Shown here: in pieces, positions 40,821 through 52,004 of the stretch
Position numbering within the stretch: position 1 is the stretch's first letter
Layout of the letters: each line of letters begins with the position of its first letter
Source of the DNA: Marchantia polymorpha subsp. ruderalis
Taxonomy: Eukaryota > Streptophyta > Marchantiopsida > Marchantiales > Marchantiaceae
Direction of reading: 5' to 3'
NCBI GenBank assembly: GCA_037833965.1
Contig: AP031351.1
Location: 31,322,501-31,386,500 of the forward strand
DNA length: 64,000 nucleotides
Program-made: the position numbers and the translations under genes
Notes under the pieces: generated by a model
What the model was told of the DNA's origin: nothing
The model's database searches: none
The model's input: the letters and a program-made list of their open reading frames with translations, nothing else

Positions 40821-43800
40821 CTACACGCCTGCACGGAACCACGCTACACTACACTCCGCGGAACCTGTACTACGTCTCCTGCGCGGCCGACTGCCGCGCA
40901 CTAACTCCCTACCCTGCCAATCTTCCGCTCGACTGCGCAGTCCCAAACGCTGCAACGCCGCGGACACCTCCACTTCGAGGGCGGACATGGTATCCTGTGC
41001 CTTCGACAGAAAGGCATCGAGCTTCTTTGCTACCTTCCGTCGACTCCTACTGTCGCCTGACAACAACCCGGCTGCGCGCAATTCAAACTCACGCAGTGTG
41101 AGTTTCTCCTGCGCCTTCACCTCCCAGTGGGCGTAGCCCTTGAGACAGTGGGCGACACGCCTCGCCGTCTCCACCTTCGTGCGATCCGCCTCCTTCCTGC
41201 GATCCTCTTCAATTATCACTAATTGCGATTCGGCTTCAGCACGTTGCGCTCTCAATTCGCCACACTCTGACTGTAACCTGCGGATTAACTCTTCATCTGC
41301 CTGCCGTGCAAGCTGACATTGTTCCAACAACCGCGTCTGTCGCACGAGCTCCTCTGACAAAATCCGATTCTGGGCCTGCTCAGAAATGAGTGCTTCCTTG
41401 ACCTTCACCTGCTCCTTGGTGAGCTCGTCCAGTTTCTCATCCTTCATCTTCTCGGAGTGCTTGTAGAATTTCTGATTAAGTTTGTACTGACCCCACAAGC
41501 ATGCATGCTTCTCCTTCAATTCCCTCAACTCCTGGTCCACTCTAGCTAATAGCTTGCTGGTGTGGACTTTAGTGCGAGTCCGCCTGCGCACTAACTCGAT
41601 GTAAGATCCCGGCTGGAGTGGGTCGGCGTATTTATCGACCTTGCGATCCAAGTACCTTAGCAACGGAATCACCTGCTCAGAGAGCGCCGCCGCCGGCGCT
41701 CCAACAATTTCCTCCTCCTCCTCCTCGGTGTCTTCTGCTCCTGACATTTCTTCCGTGGAGCCTCCGTCGTCATCATCCGAGTGGAGAATTTCAGTCGCCA
41801 TTGATTGCGTCGGCGACTGCCCCGAGTGGGGCTGCACGTCATCGACGTGTGCTGCCTGCGAAGGCACGGCTGCAGCCTCGCTGCTCGTCGCCAAAATGTC
41901 TAAGGCGGAAGGCGAATGTACCCGTGCGGCATCCCCGTCGCTCGCTTGTTGGTTGTCTACCGCGTCCTCTCTGCCGCCGTCGCCCGCCGCCGAAGGCGAT
42001 CGAGCGGAGGGTGGCTGCGCGGGGTTTGATTGCGCATCGCGCATCGAAATTTCATCCCGCGGACAGTCACTCCGCTCCTCCGTCTGTTGCTGCTCCCTTG
42101 ATCGGTCCGTGGGGGCTGTGCCCGGCCCGTGCGCAGGCGCAATTGCCGGCGCCTTGTCCGCCGCAGGCGTAGCGCCGCGGACATCCATCGCCGAAGGCGA
42201 CATGGCCGGGGGCCGCTCGCCCGATGTCCCTTGGCCTATAGGCCCTACCGCCGAAGGCGCATCTATCGGCGGACTTCCCGCCGATGGTGCGGCCTCCGCA
42301 CGCTCCCTGCTCGTATCTCCTCGGCTCGAAGGCCCTGGCGCCGAAGGCGCAAATTGCGGCGCGTGGTGCGCCGGAGGGTCTGGCCCCGAGGGCCGGTGTC
42401 TCGTAGGCGGTTCTTCCGCCGGCTCCTTCCCCTTCCTACGTTGGAACGGGGGTGATTCTTGCCTGTGCACAGGCGGCACGTGTGGAGGTGTCATGTGCAC
42501 AGGCGACCTGTGCACAGGCGGACTGCTCCTTCCCACGCGTAAGCGTAGATCCACGTCCACTTGTGATCGCCGGTCCGCGGAGGCTCGTCCGTCCGCGGAG
42601 GCTCGTCGGTGCGCAAACGGAACATCTGTCCGCATCGCACGTGGTAACTCCGGAGGCCCTTGGCCCGTAGGCGGCCTCTCTCCCGTCGAGGTTGCAGCGT
42701 GGCCCGTTGCTCCTGCGGTCGTCCGCGCTTCCTCATGCTTCTCTGGCGACGCACTTCCTTTCTCCGTCGCAATCGTCGCCGTGTCCGCACTGTCGGCTGG
42801 TAACACCAGTCTGCGTGCCTTCTGCTTCGGCCGGCTGTATGGCTCGCACAGCGGCCGCGGTCGAATGGGAGCAGAGGGTTCTTGATGCTGCTCCTCTTCA
42901 GACTCTTCCCTCCATCGCCGCTTCCGCGGCACTCGTGCTGCAGGAGTGTGTCTCCCTTCGTCCCTCCGCCTTGATGGGGTAGAAGTCGGTGACTCCTCTG
43001 CATCAGTGTCGACCTCATTCTCCCGCACATACTTCCCGGGATGGTCGATGGACAATGGCGGAAAATGTTCAAGCTCCGCCGCTGTCAAACAATTCCGCTG
43101 TCGATAAAAATTGATGAGGAAAGGAGAGAGATGGTTTAGAGTTCCCCCCTTCTCCTCAAACGCGTGCTGTCGCATCACCCTGTGTAGGATGCTCGCCCAG
43201 TGAATTGGAGTTCCCTCGATGACGCACTCCACAAAAGAGACCTGCCACAATGTGATGTAGCAGGCGCGGTGCGGCTGCAGTAATTGCATCAGCGCCGCGG
43301 ACAAAGTCCGGCGAAATCGATCCTTGTAATCACGGGTCCTGTACCCATTCTTGGTAGACCTCTCGGTCTTGAACAGCTCCACGAATTGCGCCTCTTCCTG
43401 CTTGGTCACCTTGATGCTCTCACTGTCGAAAAGGAGATGCCCTGGCATGCCAGCACATCTTCCCAACGCCTGCGCCCAATCTTGGACTGTCCACCGATCA
43501 ACATGCGGACGCAATCCGCGCGAGGGTGGTCCCTGTGGCTCTAACCACTCGCGCACCATATTCGCACAGATGTAGTTCCATCCCCATAGCAAGAAATCGA
43601 GCTTTCTTGCTATTAAGCGCTCCTCGAAAGCGCGTAGCCCGTTCTGTGGTAGGCGAAGTGGCACCATCCGCAATCTGCTCGGTCTCGTCATTGCGTTCCT
43701 GGGGTTCGCTCGCCCGCTCATTCTACTTCCGCACCGCCCGAGCTTCTTTCTCTCTCGGCAAACTCTAATCGCCCTCAATTCCAAATCACGCGCATTCACT

Positions 43801-43943
43801 TCTCCCTCAATCAACAAGAAATCTCCTGTGCGGCGACGTCGAGAACGTTCAGCAGCCAGCAGATGGATGCGCGCAGCGCGCACAAGAGATTGGAATCGCG
43901 AATTCAAGAATGGGACGTTCTCCGCCGCCCGGTCGAAGGTCAT
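40821..43943 (-). CDS. U3-encoded accessory protein, array LTR 3
   Basis: This is a 1040-codon ORF, with the same protein as in LTR 1 and LTR 2. It is intact. Confidence 0.82.
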   Translation of the reverse strand: MTFDRAAENVPFLNSRFQSLVRAARIHLLAAERSRRRRTGDFLLIEGEVNARDLELRAIRVCRERKKLGRCGSRMSGRANPRNAMTRPSRLRMVPLRLPQNGLRAFEERLIARKLDFLLWGWNYICANMVREWLEPQGPPSRGLRPHVDRWTVQDWAQALGRCAGMPGHLLFDSESIKVTKQEEAQFVELFKTERSTKNGYRTRDYKDRFRRTLSAALMQLLQPHRACYITLWQVSFVECVIEGTPIHWASILHRVMRQHAFEEKGGTLNHLSPFLINFYRQRNCLTAAELEHFPPLSIDHPGKYVRENEVDTDAEESPTSTPSRRRDEGRHTPAARVPRKRRWREESEEEQHQEPSAPIRPRPLCEPYSRPKQKARRLVLPADSADTATIATEKGSASPEKHEEARTTAGATGHAATSTGERPPTGQGPPELPRAMRTDVPFAHRRASADGRASADRRSQVDVDLRLRVGRSSPPVHRSPVHMTPPHVPPVHRQESPPFQRRKGKEPAEEPPTRHRPSGPDPPAHHAPQFAPSAPGPSSRGDTSRERAEAAPSAGSPPIDAPSAVGPIGQGTSGERPPAMSPSAMDVRGATPAADKAPAIAPAHGPGTAPTDRSREQQQTEERSDCPRDEISMRDAQSNPAQPPSARSPSAAGDGGREDAVDNQQASDGDAARVHSPSALDILATSSEAAAVPSQAAHVDDVQPHSGQSPTQSMATEILHSDDDDGGSTEEMSGAEDTEEEEEEIVGAPAAALSEQVIPLLRYLDRKVDKYADPLQPGSYIELVRRRTRTKVHTSKLLARVDQELRELKEKHACLWGQYKLNQKFYKHSEKMKDEKLDELTKEQVKVKEALISEQAQNRILSEELVRQTRLLEQCQLARQADEELIRRLQSECGELRAQRAEAESQLVIIEEDRRKEADRTKVETARRVAHCLKGYAHWEVKAQEKLTLREFELRAAGLLSGDSRSRRKVAKKLDAFLSKAQDTMSALEVEVSAALQRLGLRSRAEDWQGRELVRGSRPRRRRSTGSAECSVAWFRAGV

Positions 43944-45190
43944 GGTCGGCTCTTGCTCGTGAAGAACGTCTCACTTGATGGCCGCGCCGGCTGTACGCTG
44001 GAACGGTCTTTGCTCTCACGCGCGGCTTCACGCTCCGCCGTCGTCGATTAAACTCTCACGCTCGAATTGGCGGATTTGAACTCCGCGAGCGTATTACCCC
44101 GCGGACATGGGGGCGTAGCGCCGAAGGCGAGTTTTCCGCCTTGCGCGGTACACTTGTTCGTACCGCCCCTCGGCCAATCCCCCTCTGCCTTGACGCGTGT
44201 GTCCGCATGTCGGACAAAAGTTCAACTCCTGCCTGTGCGCAGGCAGGAGCCTCGGCGGATACTCCGCCGGCGCGGAACTTGAACATCCTCCTGTGCACAG
44301 GCGTTCGCCTGTGCGCAGGCGAATTCCGTGCGCGGCGCTGCGCTGGCGCGGAAGGCGTTGACCGTGGTCAGCCGTCTCCGTCCAGTCTGTCCGTTCCTTG
44401 TCTCTTCGTCGGCGCTTCCGCCGCCGCAACTCCGTCCGTCCAAGAGCGCATCCACCCGTCCCGTCCGCATGGTCCGTACCGATTTGATTACTCTGGCGGC
44501 TCTTCCGCCGTACGCGGCGCTGCGCTGGCGCGGAAGGCGTCGTACACTTTCTACCTCACAAGGCGCATTGCTAGGGCCCAAGGCGGATTTTCCGCCGACG
44601 CCGAAGCGCCTGTGCACAGGCGAGCGCCTGTGCGTAGGCGGACTTCGCGCATCCCCTAACCCTACTTCGCCTGTGCACAGGCGAACGCCTTCGTCCGCGC
44701 ATAGGACAAAACTTGATTCCCCCTTCCGCGTAGGCGGAATTCGCGCCGGTGGCGAACTCTTTCCGCCGTAGGCGACCGCCTCCGTTTCTTCCAATAGTGA
44801 TAACTCCCTAAGTCCTCATCCGTTCCAAGCGTTCTTGGACTCGTTGGAATCAGTGCGTCGAGCTCTTTCCAACGGGACCCTAACTGAATCAAGGCGCCCG
44901 AGGGTCAACCTAATTATGGAGGGTTTCCCTACAGCCGCGGACGCAACCTCCGAAGGCGGGTTTTGCGCCTTGCGTCGTAGGGGTCCTAACTGCAGAGCTC
45001 GCAGGGAGGGTGGTGCCTGTCCTTACTGCTGCACCCCAAATCCCAGATTCTACAGGATCCCTCGAGAATCCCCGCGATCTTCCGGATTCATTCCGTTTTG
45101 ATGTACCGAAGGCTATTTACAATGCTGCCAGGGTACAGTTTTCCAAAAATGTTTTAATTTCCTCAAAATTGCCAAAAGTGGGGTACCACA

Positions 45191-45203
45191 TGCCCCCCTC
45201 CTC
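45191..45203 (-). promoter_or_regulatory. Polypurine tract, array unit 3
   Basis: GAGGAGGGGGGCA on the minus strand abuts LTR 3 at 45190. Confidence 0.88.
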
Positions 45204-45227
45204 AATTGTGAGCGCCCACGCGAACAC

Positions 45228-48068
45228 TCACATGTGGTATTTCTTCAACCGCCACCCGTTCACTCGGGTGCCCAACAAATCGCCGGCCAGGTCCGCAAGT
45301 TGGATGGATCCATTCGGGAAGACTTCGACAACCCTGTAAGGTCCCATCCATCTTAGGTGCAGTTTGCCTGGGAATCTGGCATGCCTGCTGTCGTAGAGCA
45401 ATGCCAAATCACCCGCCTGCAGGAGTACCGGTTTGATCTTTTTATCGTATCTCTCCTTTCGGCGGAGCTGGATTTTCCTGGTGCGATGTTCGGCGTCTCG
45501 TCTCCTCTCATCCAGCAGCGTGACCTCCTGTAACCTGTAGAGCTGACTCTCCTCTGCGCCCATCCTCTGCAAATCCAACGTTCGTTGGGTGGGTACTTCA
45601 AATTCAATCGGGAGGATCGGGTGTTGCCCATACACCAGAAAGTATGGTGTCTGTTTGGTCGTGATCTTCTCAGCTGTCTGGTACGCCCATAGAGCGGCTG
45701 CTAGCTTCGTATCCCAGTCGTGAGCGTGATTCACCGTGACCTTGAGTAGTATTTTACACAGCAGACCATTGGACTTCTCCGTCAGTCCATTTGCCTTGGG
45801 ATTGTATGGAGTAGTCTTCCGGTGCTTGATGTGGAAATACCGTGTCAGATCTTCGATGATCTGATTCAGAAAATGCGTGCCCCGGTCGCTGACTAGCTCT
45901 AAGGGACATCCGTAGCGTGTGATGATCGACTCAAACAAGAAGGCTGCCACTGTGGCAGCATCATCCCTTCTGGTGGCCCTGGCCTCTACCATTTTGGTGG
46001 CGTAGTCCGTTGCTACCAGAATGTAGCGCCTTCGTGTACTTCTAGTCACTGGTTGTATCGGCCCTACAAAGTCAATGCCCCACTTTTCGAAAGGTGCTAG
46101 AGGCATGATGGGAGTCAGGGGCCAGCGTGTTGTAGGCGTCGGTCTCCCCGTCCTCTGGCAACTGTCGCACTTGCGGATGTAATCGAGAACATCCTTAAAC
46201 ATGGTCGGCCACCAATACCCCGCATTTAGGATCTTTGTGACCGTGTTCCTGGTGGCATAGTGTCCACCCGCCTCCTCTGTATGCATCGCACTCACTATTC
46301 TTGGTACCTCTGATTCCTCCAGGCATCTGCATAAGCGCTCATCTGCCATCTTCTTGAACAAAACCCCCTGCTGGAGTTGGTACGGGCCTGCCTTATGAAT
46401 AAAGACAGTTCGCTGTTCCAAATCCATGCCTACGGGACACTGGAGGGTTAGCAGATATCGATACAGGTCGGCATAGCGGGACTCATGTCCTGCAGACAAC
46501 TGAAATAACTCTTCATCTGGAAAATCGTCCACCAATTCCTCCTCTGTCGGCTGGGTCCATAATCGGGACAAGTAATCCGCATTTTCGTGGTGCACCCCTT
46601 TCCTGGTCTGAACTGCGTAGGTGAACTCTTGTAGTAACAACACCCACCTGGCGATCCGACCAGATAGGTCGGCTTTCTTGACTAGGTGTTGCAATGCGTA
46701 GTGGTCCACATGGAACACAAACTCGTAGCAGATTAGGTAGTGACGGAACTTTTTACAGGAGTACACCATCCCCAACGCTTCTCTCTCTGTCGTGGTATAC
46801 TTCCGCTCTGCTAGAGACAGCTGTCGGCTCGCGAAGTAGATCGGGTAGTCCTTTTTGTTGTCATCCTTTTGACTCAGTACTACACCGATGGCGAATGCTG
46901 ATGTATCAACGTAAACATGGAATGGTCGATTCCAGTCTGGACTCCTTAGTACGGGAGCAGTCGTGAGTTTCGCTTTAAGAGCCTCAAATGCTGACTGCTG
47001 GTTCGCACCCCAAGCATAAGGTTCGTCCTTCTTCAACAACTTGGTCAGGTCCGCCGCCAGTATTGCATACAGGTGTATGAATCTTCGGTAGTAGCCCACA
47101 TGACCCAGGAATGCTCGCAGCTCTCTTAGATTCGTGGGTGGCTCAAGCTCGAGTATAACCTTGACCTTCTCGATGTCCACCGCAATGCCGTCTGCCGAGA
47201 CCCGATGCCCCAACAAGATCCCACTAGTCATAAAGAAAAAGCACTTCTCGGGATGCAGTGATAAACTGCTCTCTCTACATTTATCGAAGGTCTGCTTCAA
47301 GTGGCTTAGGTGTTCAGACCGCTTCCCAAAGACACAGAAGTCATCTATGAATATTTCCAGGAACTTCCTCAGTTGTTCCTGGAAGATATTGGTCATCATC
47401 CGTTGAAAGGTGGCAGGCGCGTTGCACAGACCGAAGGGCATCTTGTGGTATGCGTAAGTTCCCCAGTCGGTTGTGAACGTAGTTTTATCCTTGTCCTGTT
47501 CCCGGATAGACACCTGATTGTAACCTGAGAACCCATCCAGGAAGCTATAACATTCATGTCCTGCGACATGGTCTAGAATGGCATCCGTGAATGGTAACGG
47601 GTGATGATCCTTGCGTGTTGCTGCATTCAACTTCCGGAAATCCTGACACACTCGTATCTTACCCGTCAACTTCTTGGGTACGATAACAATCGGCGACACC
47701 CACTCACTGCTGAGCACAGGGTAAATAATACCAGCACTCAAGTACTTATCTATCTCCTCCTTAACTAGCAAGGAGTATTTTGGGTTGAGGCGATACTGGC
47801 GCTGTCGTATGGGTACTGAGTCGTCCAGTAAATCGATACGGTGTTCCCCATACCGTGCAGGTATCCCCTTCATGTCTTCGATCTTCCAGGCGAAGACGTC
47901 GACATAATGGCTAAGGAATGCCTGTACTTTCCTTAGCTCGTCTCCTCTCACTGCGCTTGATACCTTCAAGCGTTTGTCGGGACTGAGTTGTACTTCGTGA
48001 CAGTCACTAGGGTCGACAATGCCCTCGGTGTGACTCGTCTCACTCCTTCCCAGTCCCACAGTTAATTG
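45228..48068 (-). CDS. pol: pol of array unit 3 (type A, intact)
   Basis: The protein is the same as unit 1 pol (Ala at the 46616 site, Thr at the 47665 site), with all catalytic motifs. It is reached by readthrough of UAG at 48069-48071. Confidence 0.93.
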   Translation of the reverse strand, partial: QLTVGLGRSETSHTEGIVDPSDCHEVQLSPDKRLKVSSAVRGDELRKVQAFLSHYVDVFAWKIEDMKGIPARYGEHRIDLLDDSVPIRQRQYRLNPKYSLLVKEEIDKYLSAGIIYPVLSSEWVSPIVIVPKKLTGKIRVCQDFRKLNAATRKDHHPLPFTDAILDHVAGHECYSFLDGFSGYNQVSIREQDKDKTTFTTDWGTYAYHKMPFGLCNAPATFQRMMTNIFQEQLRKFLEIFIDDFCVFGKRSEHLSHLKQTFDKCRESSLSLHPEKCFFFMTSGILLGHRVSADGIAVDIEKVKVILELEPPTNLRELRAFLGHVGYYRRFIHLYAILAADLTKLLKKDEPYAWGANQQSAFEALKAKLTTAPVLRSPDWNRPFHVYVDTSAFAIGVVLSQKDDNKKDYPIYFASRQLSLAERKYTTTEREALGMVYSCKKFRHYLICYEFVFHVDHYALQHLVKKADLSGRIARWVLLLQEFTYAVQTRKGVHHENADYLSRLWTQPTEEELVDDFPDEELFQLSAGHESRYADLYRYLLTLQCPVGMDLEQRTVFIHKAGPYQLQQGVLFKKMADERLCRCLEESEVPRIVSAMHTEEAGGHYATRNTVTKILNAGYWWPTMFKDVLDYIRKCDSCQRTGRPTPTTRWPLTPIMPLAPFEKWGIDFVGPIQPVTRSTRRRYILVATDYATKMVEARATRRDDAATVAAFLFESIITRYGCPLELVSDRGTHFLNQIIEDLTRYFHIKHRKTTPYNPKANGLTEKSNGLLCKILLKVTVNHAHDWDTKLAAALWAYQTAEKITTKQTPYFLVYGQHPILPIEFEVPTQRTLDLQRMGAEESQLYRLQEVTLLDERRRDAEHRTRKIQLRRKERYDKKIKPVLLQAGDLALLYDSRHARFPGKLHLRWMGPYRVVEVFPNGSIQLADLAGDLLGTRVNGWRLKKYHM

Positions 48069-48071
48069 CTA
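48063..48071 (-). promoter_or_regulatory. Leaky-stop context UAG CAA UUA, array unit 3
   Basis: TAG CAA TTA on the minus strand joins an intact gag-pro to an intact pol. Confidence 0.78.
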
Positions 48072-50903
48072 TTCGTCTTCCGGCTGAATAGCTTCCGGCT
48101 CTTCTTCTTCTCCCACCGAACAGCAGGCAACGAATCCCACGAAATAATCGGATTCAGTACCACTGGAATCCGATCGCGCGGTCGACTCACTGTCCCCGCC
48201 CGATGTGTGACCTGCACTTGTCGATGGGGTCTCTCCTTCGTGTCTGACCCTATTCCAGGGCACCGTAATGGTTTTGGTCGGTTCCGAAGGATGGGGAAAC
48301 TTAAGGCGATGCCTTCGCCAATCACATCTGACTTGTGCGCCATATAGCCATGGTCGCCCGAGCAGAACGTCATAGCCCTGCTTCATCATCGGTTGAAGGA
48401 TGATATACGTCAACCGAAAGTCCGCACCCCCGATGATTGTCTTGACATTGCGCAGCATACCTGCAGGCATTCTCCGCGTCTGATCCGCTAATCTCAACAC
48501 ACGCTTCGAGGGTTCGTATTGACTGAACCCCAAGGCTCTCGCGGTATCCTCCGTCATTATGTTGACTCCTGATCCAGAGTCGATTGGCACCCTGCGTACA
48601 CAACACCCTGCTATTTCCACATCGATCTCTGGTGGCCCTTGGTCTTCGCTCTCCACTTGATATACTTGAGAGGATGTGGATGCGCGCGGCTTCCGCGGAC
48701 GCCGTAGCGAAAGCATCAACATTCTCCGATACGTCTTATTGTCCTCCAAGAGCTGCTTGAACGTGATGTTCACTTTTCGACTCCCGAGATCTTCGACCAA
48801 GTCATAGTGGGCGCGTTGGGTCGCCGGGGTCGGCGGCGACGCTCTGCGAGGTTCCACGGTGGCTGCCAACTTCGCCCCAAGGGAGGATGTCAAGTCTGGC
48901 CGCTGTGGGTCCTTTTGAGTGCGGATCGCTTCCTTCAACAAGTTGGTTACCTCGTTGCGGATATCCGGAGCATAGTCCCGTTTCAACAAGCGTACTGGCT
49001 CGTCCTCGACTGCTGTCTGGGGGCGCGCTGCTGGTGCCTCTCGCGTAGCCGAAGACTTCCGTGCAGGTCGCAAGTCGGACTTGCTGGATGTCTTCTCCTT
49101 CCCTTTTCCCGTCCGGTCGTCGGTTCTCCGTTCGTGCTTGCGAGTGCCACGCTCTTGCTCCTTCGATTTCTTGGAACTACGAGTTTCGACCCGTGCGCAC
49201 ATAACCTCTTCCGCCGGCCATTCTTCGTCTTCGTCATCCCCGTCTGAACCTACTTCGACCTGGTTAACTTGGACGTCCTCCTTGGCAGGAGGGTTCACAA
49301 ATCGTACTGCTGGCCGAGGGACTGGTGGCTGATCACACTCTGGCGCAGTATGCCCGGTCTTCTTGCAATTACTACATGTCGGAACATAATCGTTTCGCCT
49401 TTTTGGATGGGGACACTGCGGTGAGAAGTGTCCAACTTCCCCGCAATTATAACAAGCTCGCGGTGGCGGTGGGTCAAACGTCCCTGGAGGTGCTCTCCGC
49501 CTCACGGGTACTGTAGTGGCCCGATCCACCGGAATATATCGTGGGACTTGCATTGCTGAAACTGCAGTAGGGGTAGGAACCGACTGGACGGCGTAGGCTG
49601 TCTCTTCGCTAGCCTCTCCATAGTACTGGGGGTGCTCTCCATAGTACGGTTGTGCCCACTCTACTGCGTTGACTGGATATGACGGACGGGTGGTAAGGCA
49701 CTCGGTGTTTGCATGTCCCACCGCCCCGCACGTAGTACACCATAAGTTCGCTCGCACTCTCCCGGGTGATTTTCGGCGATCATGCCCGCCTACCACTTGA
49801 ACCTTGAGATCGGCGAAGTCCTTCACAAGGGTCTCCATCTTCGAGGCTATGTCTCCCGGCGCTCTGTCCGTAGTCACTCGTCGGGTGCCCTTTTTCTTCG
49901 CTGCCCCATGCTTCTTCCTCTTCTTCTCCTCCTCCGACGATGAGGTTTCCTCTTCTTCGGATGAGGAACGGTTCTCGTCCGAAGACGATTCCTCCGATGA
50001 CGGAGTTGTACCTCTACGTCGTCTTCGCCCTCCCTTCGGTTTTCGCTCCTTCGACTCCCGTCTCTCTCTCCCTCTTCGGTTGAGAGTGGAAGTTTCGAAG
50101 GCTTCTGCCGATGCAATCACATCCTCAATAGTGTCGCACTTGCTGCGTCGGCAAAAAGTCTCCATCTCCCGAGTTAAACCGGTCACGTACCAATCCACAG
50201 CTTGTTGTACCGAGAAAGGGGACCCTGGTCCTGTTTTCGGTATTCTGTCAAGGAGGTCCAGAAATCTCTCAGTGTAGTCACGCAGACTCTCCTTCTTCTC
50301 TCGCTGCAAATTACGTAACTTTGTCAAAACCCGGCTGTCGTAGCCGAGCTCGCGGAAGCGGAGAAGGAACTTCTCCTTTAGCTGGGCCCATGTTGTCAAC
50401 CCAGTCGGATCGATGCTCTCGTGATTGTACCAACTCCTCGCTTTCTTCCGCAGAAGGCTTGGAAAGATCCTTAGTCGGTCGTCGTCTGCGATCTCGCGAT
50501 TGGCAATAGACACCGATTCGAACAACTTGATGTATGAATCTGCATCGTCGTCATCCCCACTCCCTTTATACTTTGGGTAGGAATGTTTAGTAATCGGCTG
50601 AGGTAGCCGCACATTGGCTTGTCCATCCGCCATCGGTGTGTCTGTCGACGGTTCTCGGGCGGTCGGTTCTACTTCACGAGGCGGGTCTGTGCAAGGAATA
50701 TCTAGTAGAACTGTAAGCACCAAGTTTGGTTCCGAGTCGCCGGGGGTAGGTTCCCCAAGGATGTCGGCCGAACTAGGCTTAGGTACTCTTTTTGGTGTTT
50801 TCTTGTTTTGACGCCGTGTCTCTTCCACGGCCTTCTCTGAATCTCGTCGGAACCTGCGGACAGCTCTAGCACTTAGGTTGCTCCCGCTAGCCCCAGTCGA
50901 CAT
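48069..50903 (-). CDS. gag-pro: gag-protease of array unit 3 (type A, intact, 944 aa)
   Basis: It has all motifs of unit 1, with DSGSG in the protease and no TGA at codon 890. It differs by Gly to Arg (GTRKHERR, base 49142), a change shared only with unit 4. Units 1 and 3 look complete enough to be autonomous. Confidence 0.93.
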   Translation of the reverse strand: MSTGASGSNLSARAVRRFRRDSEKAVEETRRQNKKTPKRVPKPSSADILGEPTPGDSEPNLVLTVLLDIPCTDPPREVEPTAREPSTDTPMADGQANVRLPQPITKHSYPKYKGSGDDDDADSYIKLFESVSIANREIADDDRLRIFPSLLRKKARSWYNHESIDPTGLTTWAQLKEKFLLRFRELGYDSRVLTKLRNLQREKKESLRDYTERFLDLLDRIPKTGPGSPFSVQQAVDWYVTGLTREMETFCRRSKCDTIEDVIASAEAFETSTLNRRGRERRESKERKPKGGRRRRRGTTPSSEESSSDENRSSSEEEETSSSEEEKKRKKHGAAKKKGTRRVTTDRAPGDIASKMETLVKDFADLKVQVVGGHDRRKSPGRVRANLWCTTCGAVGHANTECLTTRPSYPVNAVEWAQPYYGEHPQYYGEASEETAYAVQSVPTPTAVSAMQVPRYIPVDRATTVPVRRRAPPGTFDPPPPRACYNCGEVGHFSPQCPHPKRRNDYVPTCSNCKKTGHTAPECDQPPVPRPAVRFVNPPAKEDVQVNQVEVGSDGDDEDEEWPAEEVMCARVETRSSKKSKEQERGTRKHERRTDDRTGKGKEKTSSKSDLRPARKSSATREAPAARPQTAVEDEPVRLLKRDYAPDIRNEVTNLLKEAIRTQKDPQRPDLTSSLGAKLAATVEPRRASPPTPATQRAHYDLVEDLGSRKVNITFKQLLEDNKTYRRMLMLSLRRPRKPRASTSSQVYQVESEDQGPPEIDVEIAGCCVRRVPIDSGSGVNIMTEDTARALGFSQYEPSKRVLRLADQTRRMPAGMLRNVKTIIGGADFRLTYIILQPMMKQGYDVLLGRPWLYGAQVRCDWRRHRLKFPHPSEPTKTITVPWNRVRHEGETPSTSAGHTSGGDSESTARSDSSGTESDYFVGFVACCSVGEEEEPEAIQPEDE

Positions 50904-50949
50904 TCACCGAGCATGGCTGCTCGTAAAAACCCCGGTGTTGACGCAACTG

Positions 50950-50967
50950 TCCCCGGCAGCGGCGCCA
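50950..50967 (-). promoter_or_regulatory. PBS (tRNA-Asp type), array unit 3
   Basis: TGGCGCCGCTGCCGGGGA on the minus strand, 22 nt from LTR 4. Confidence 0.88.
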
Positions 50968-51939
50968 AAAAGAAGTTGTCGGCTTCTTATGTAATAACCC
51001 ACTAAAGGCTAAAACTGCAATATAGTGGTAGAAAGGTCGAACCCACAGGGACAGAGGAACACACAGGGTACAAAGTGTCACGTTTTAACAGACTATTGAT
51101 GAGTTTGAATTCTCAGGCGACTGTCACTCCCAGAAATACTGCAAGTGTCCACTCGGAGCGCACTCGGAGGTCGCACAGTACAGCGTACACACACACACAC
51201 ACACACACACCTGAAACTACAGAAACACAACCCAGAGATCCGTTAGGACCTCTACTCAAGATTTCATGGGGGAAGTCTCTCAAGAGTACACTCAGCGAAG
51301 CTGCGGGTAGTGACTTCCAACTCCGGCTTTTACAACGCTTCCACTAGCTTGCTGCTAGCGTAGGAAACCCGGTTTGGACTGCCTACTTCGGATCGAAGTC
51401 ACTCATACGCGGTGAACAACACTCTCAACTCACAAAACGCGCAGAGAACACAGGTCCGCACTGAAGGACTCACTGTGAAACATTCCAGTAACACAACAAC
51501 AGTCTATTGAAGAGTTTGAATTCTCAGGCACTTGTCATTCCCAGAAATACTACAGGGGTTACCCTCAAGGCACCTGCTGCAGCGTAACCTGAATTTACAA
51601 CCAAGGCTTACACGAAGTAGCAAAACTTCACTTTGGCATTCAGGGGAAAAATCCCAAAGGAGTACAATCAGAAAGAAACACTCGAAGGTGTAGGGGCGAA
51701 ACTGTTCAAGTATCTAACTAGTCACTGGCTCTGAGCATCGGCAGTCACCCGCAGGTGCAGATCCGAACTACTCAAGTCTCTAACCAATGTACTAGCTCTG
51801 AACATTCGGCCGAAGGCCTTCAGCTACAAAATGCGGAACGCTAAGTTGTAACTCCTCCTGCGTGGTGACAGAACTCAAGGACACAAACACGCAAAGGAAA
51901 TGGGTTCCTGATCTATACTTCTGAGTTTGGGAAAGAACC

Positions 51940-51968
51940 CCAGGCAAAACGCCTGGAACTATTTTATA
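51940..51968 (-). promoter_or_regulatory. TATA box and hairpin, array LTR 4
   Basis: TATAAAAT at 51961-51968, hairpin at 51940-51956. Confidence 0.65.
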
Positions 51969-52004
51969 CCTTCTAAGTCCTACCTAGCACTACACTGCAC
52001 TACG

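Larger units (their letters stand above)
39806..45190 (-). repeat. Array LTR 3 (5385 bp), shared by units 2 and 3
   Basis: It has the same length and contents as LTR 2. I see no difference from LTR 2 on reading. R/U5 is 39806-40755 and noncoding U3 is 43944-45190, without genes. Confidence 0.93.
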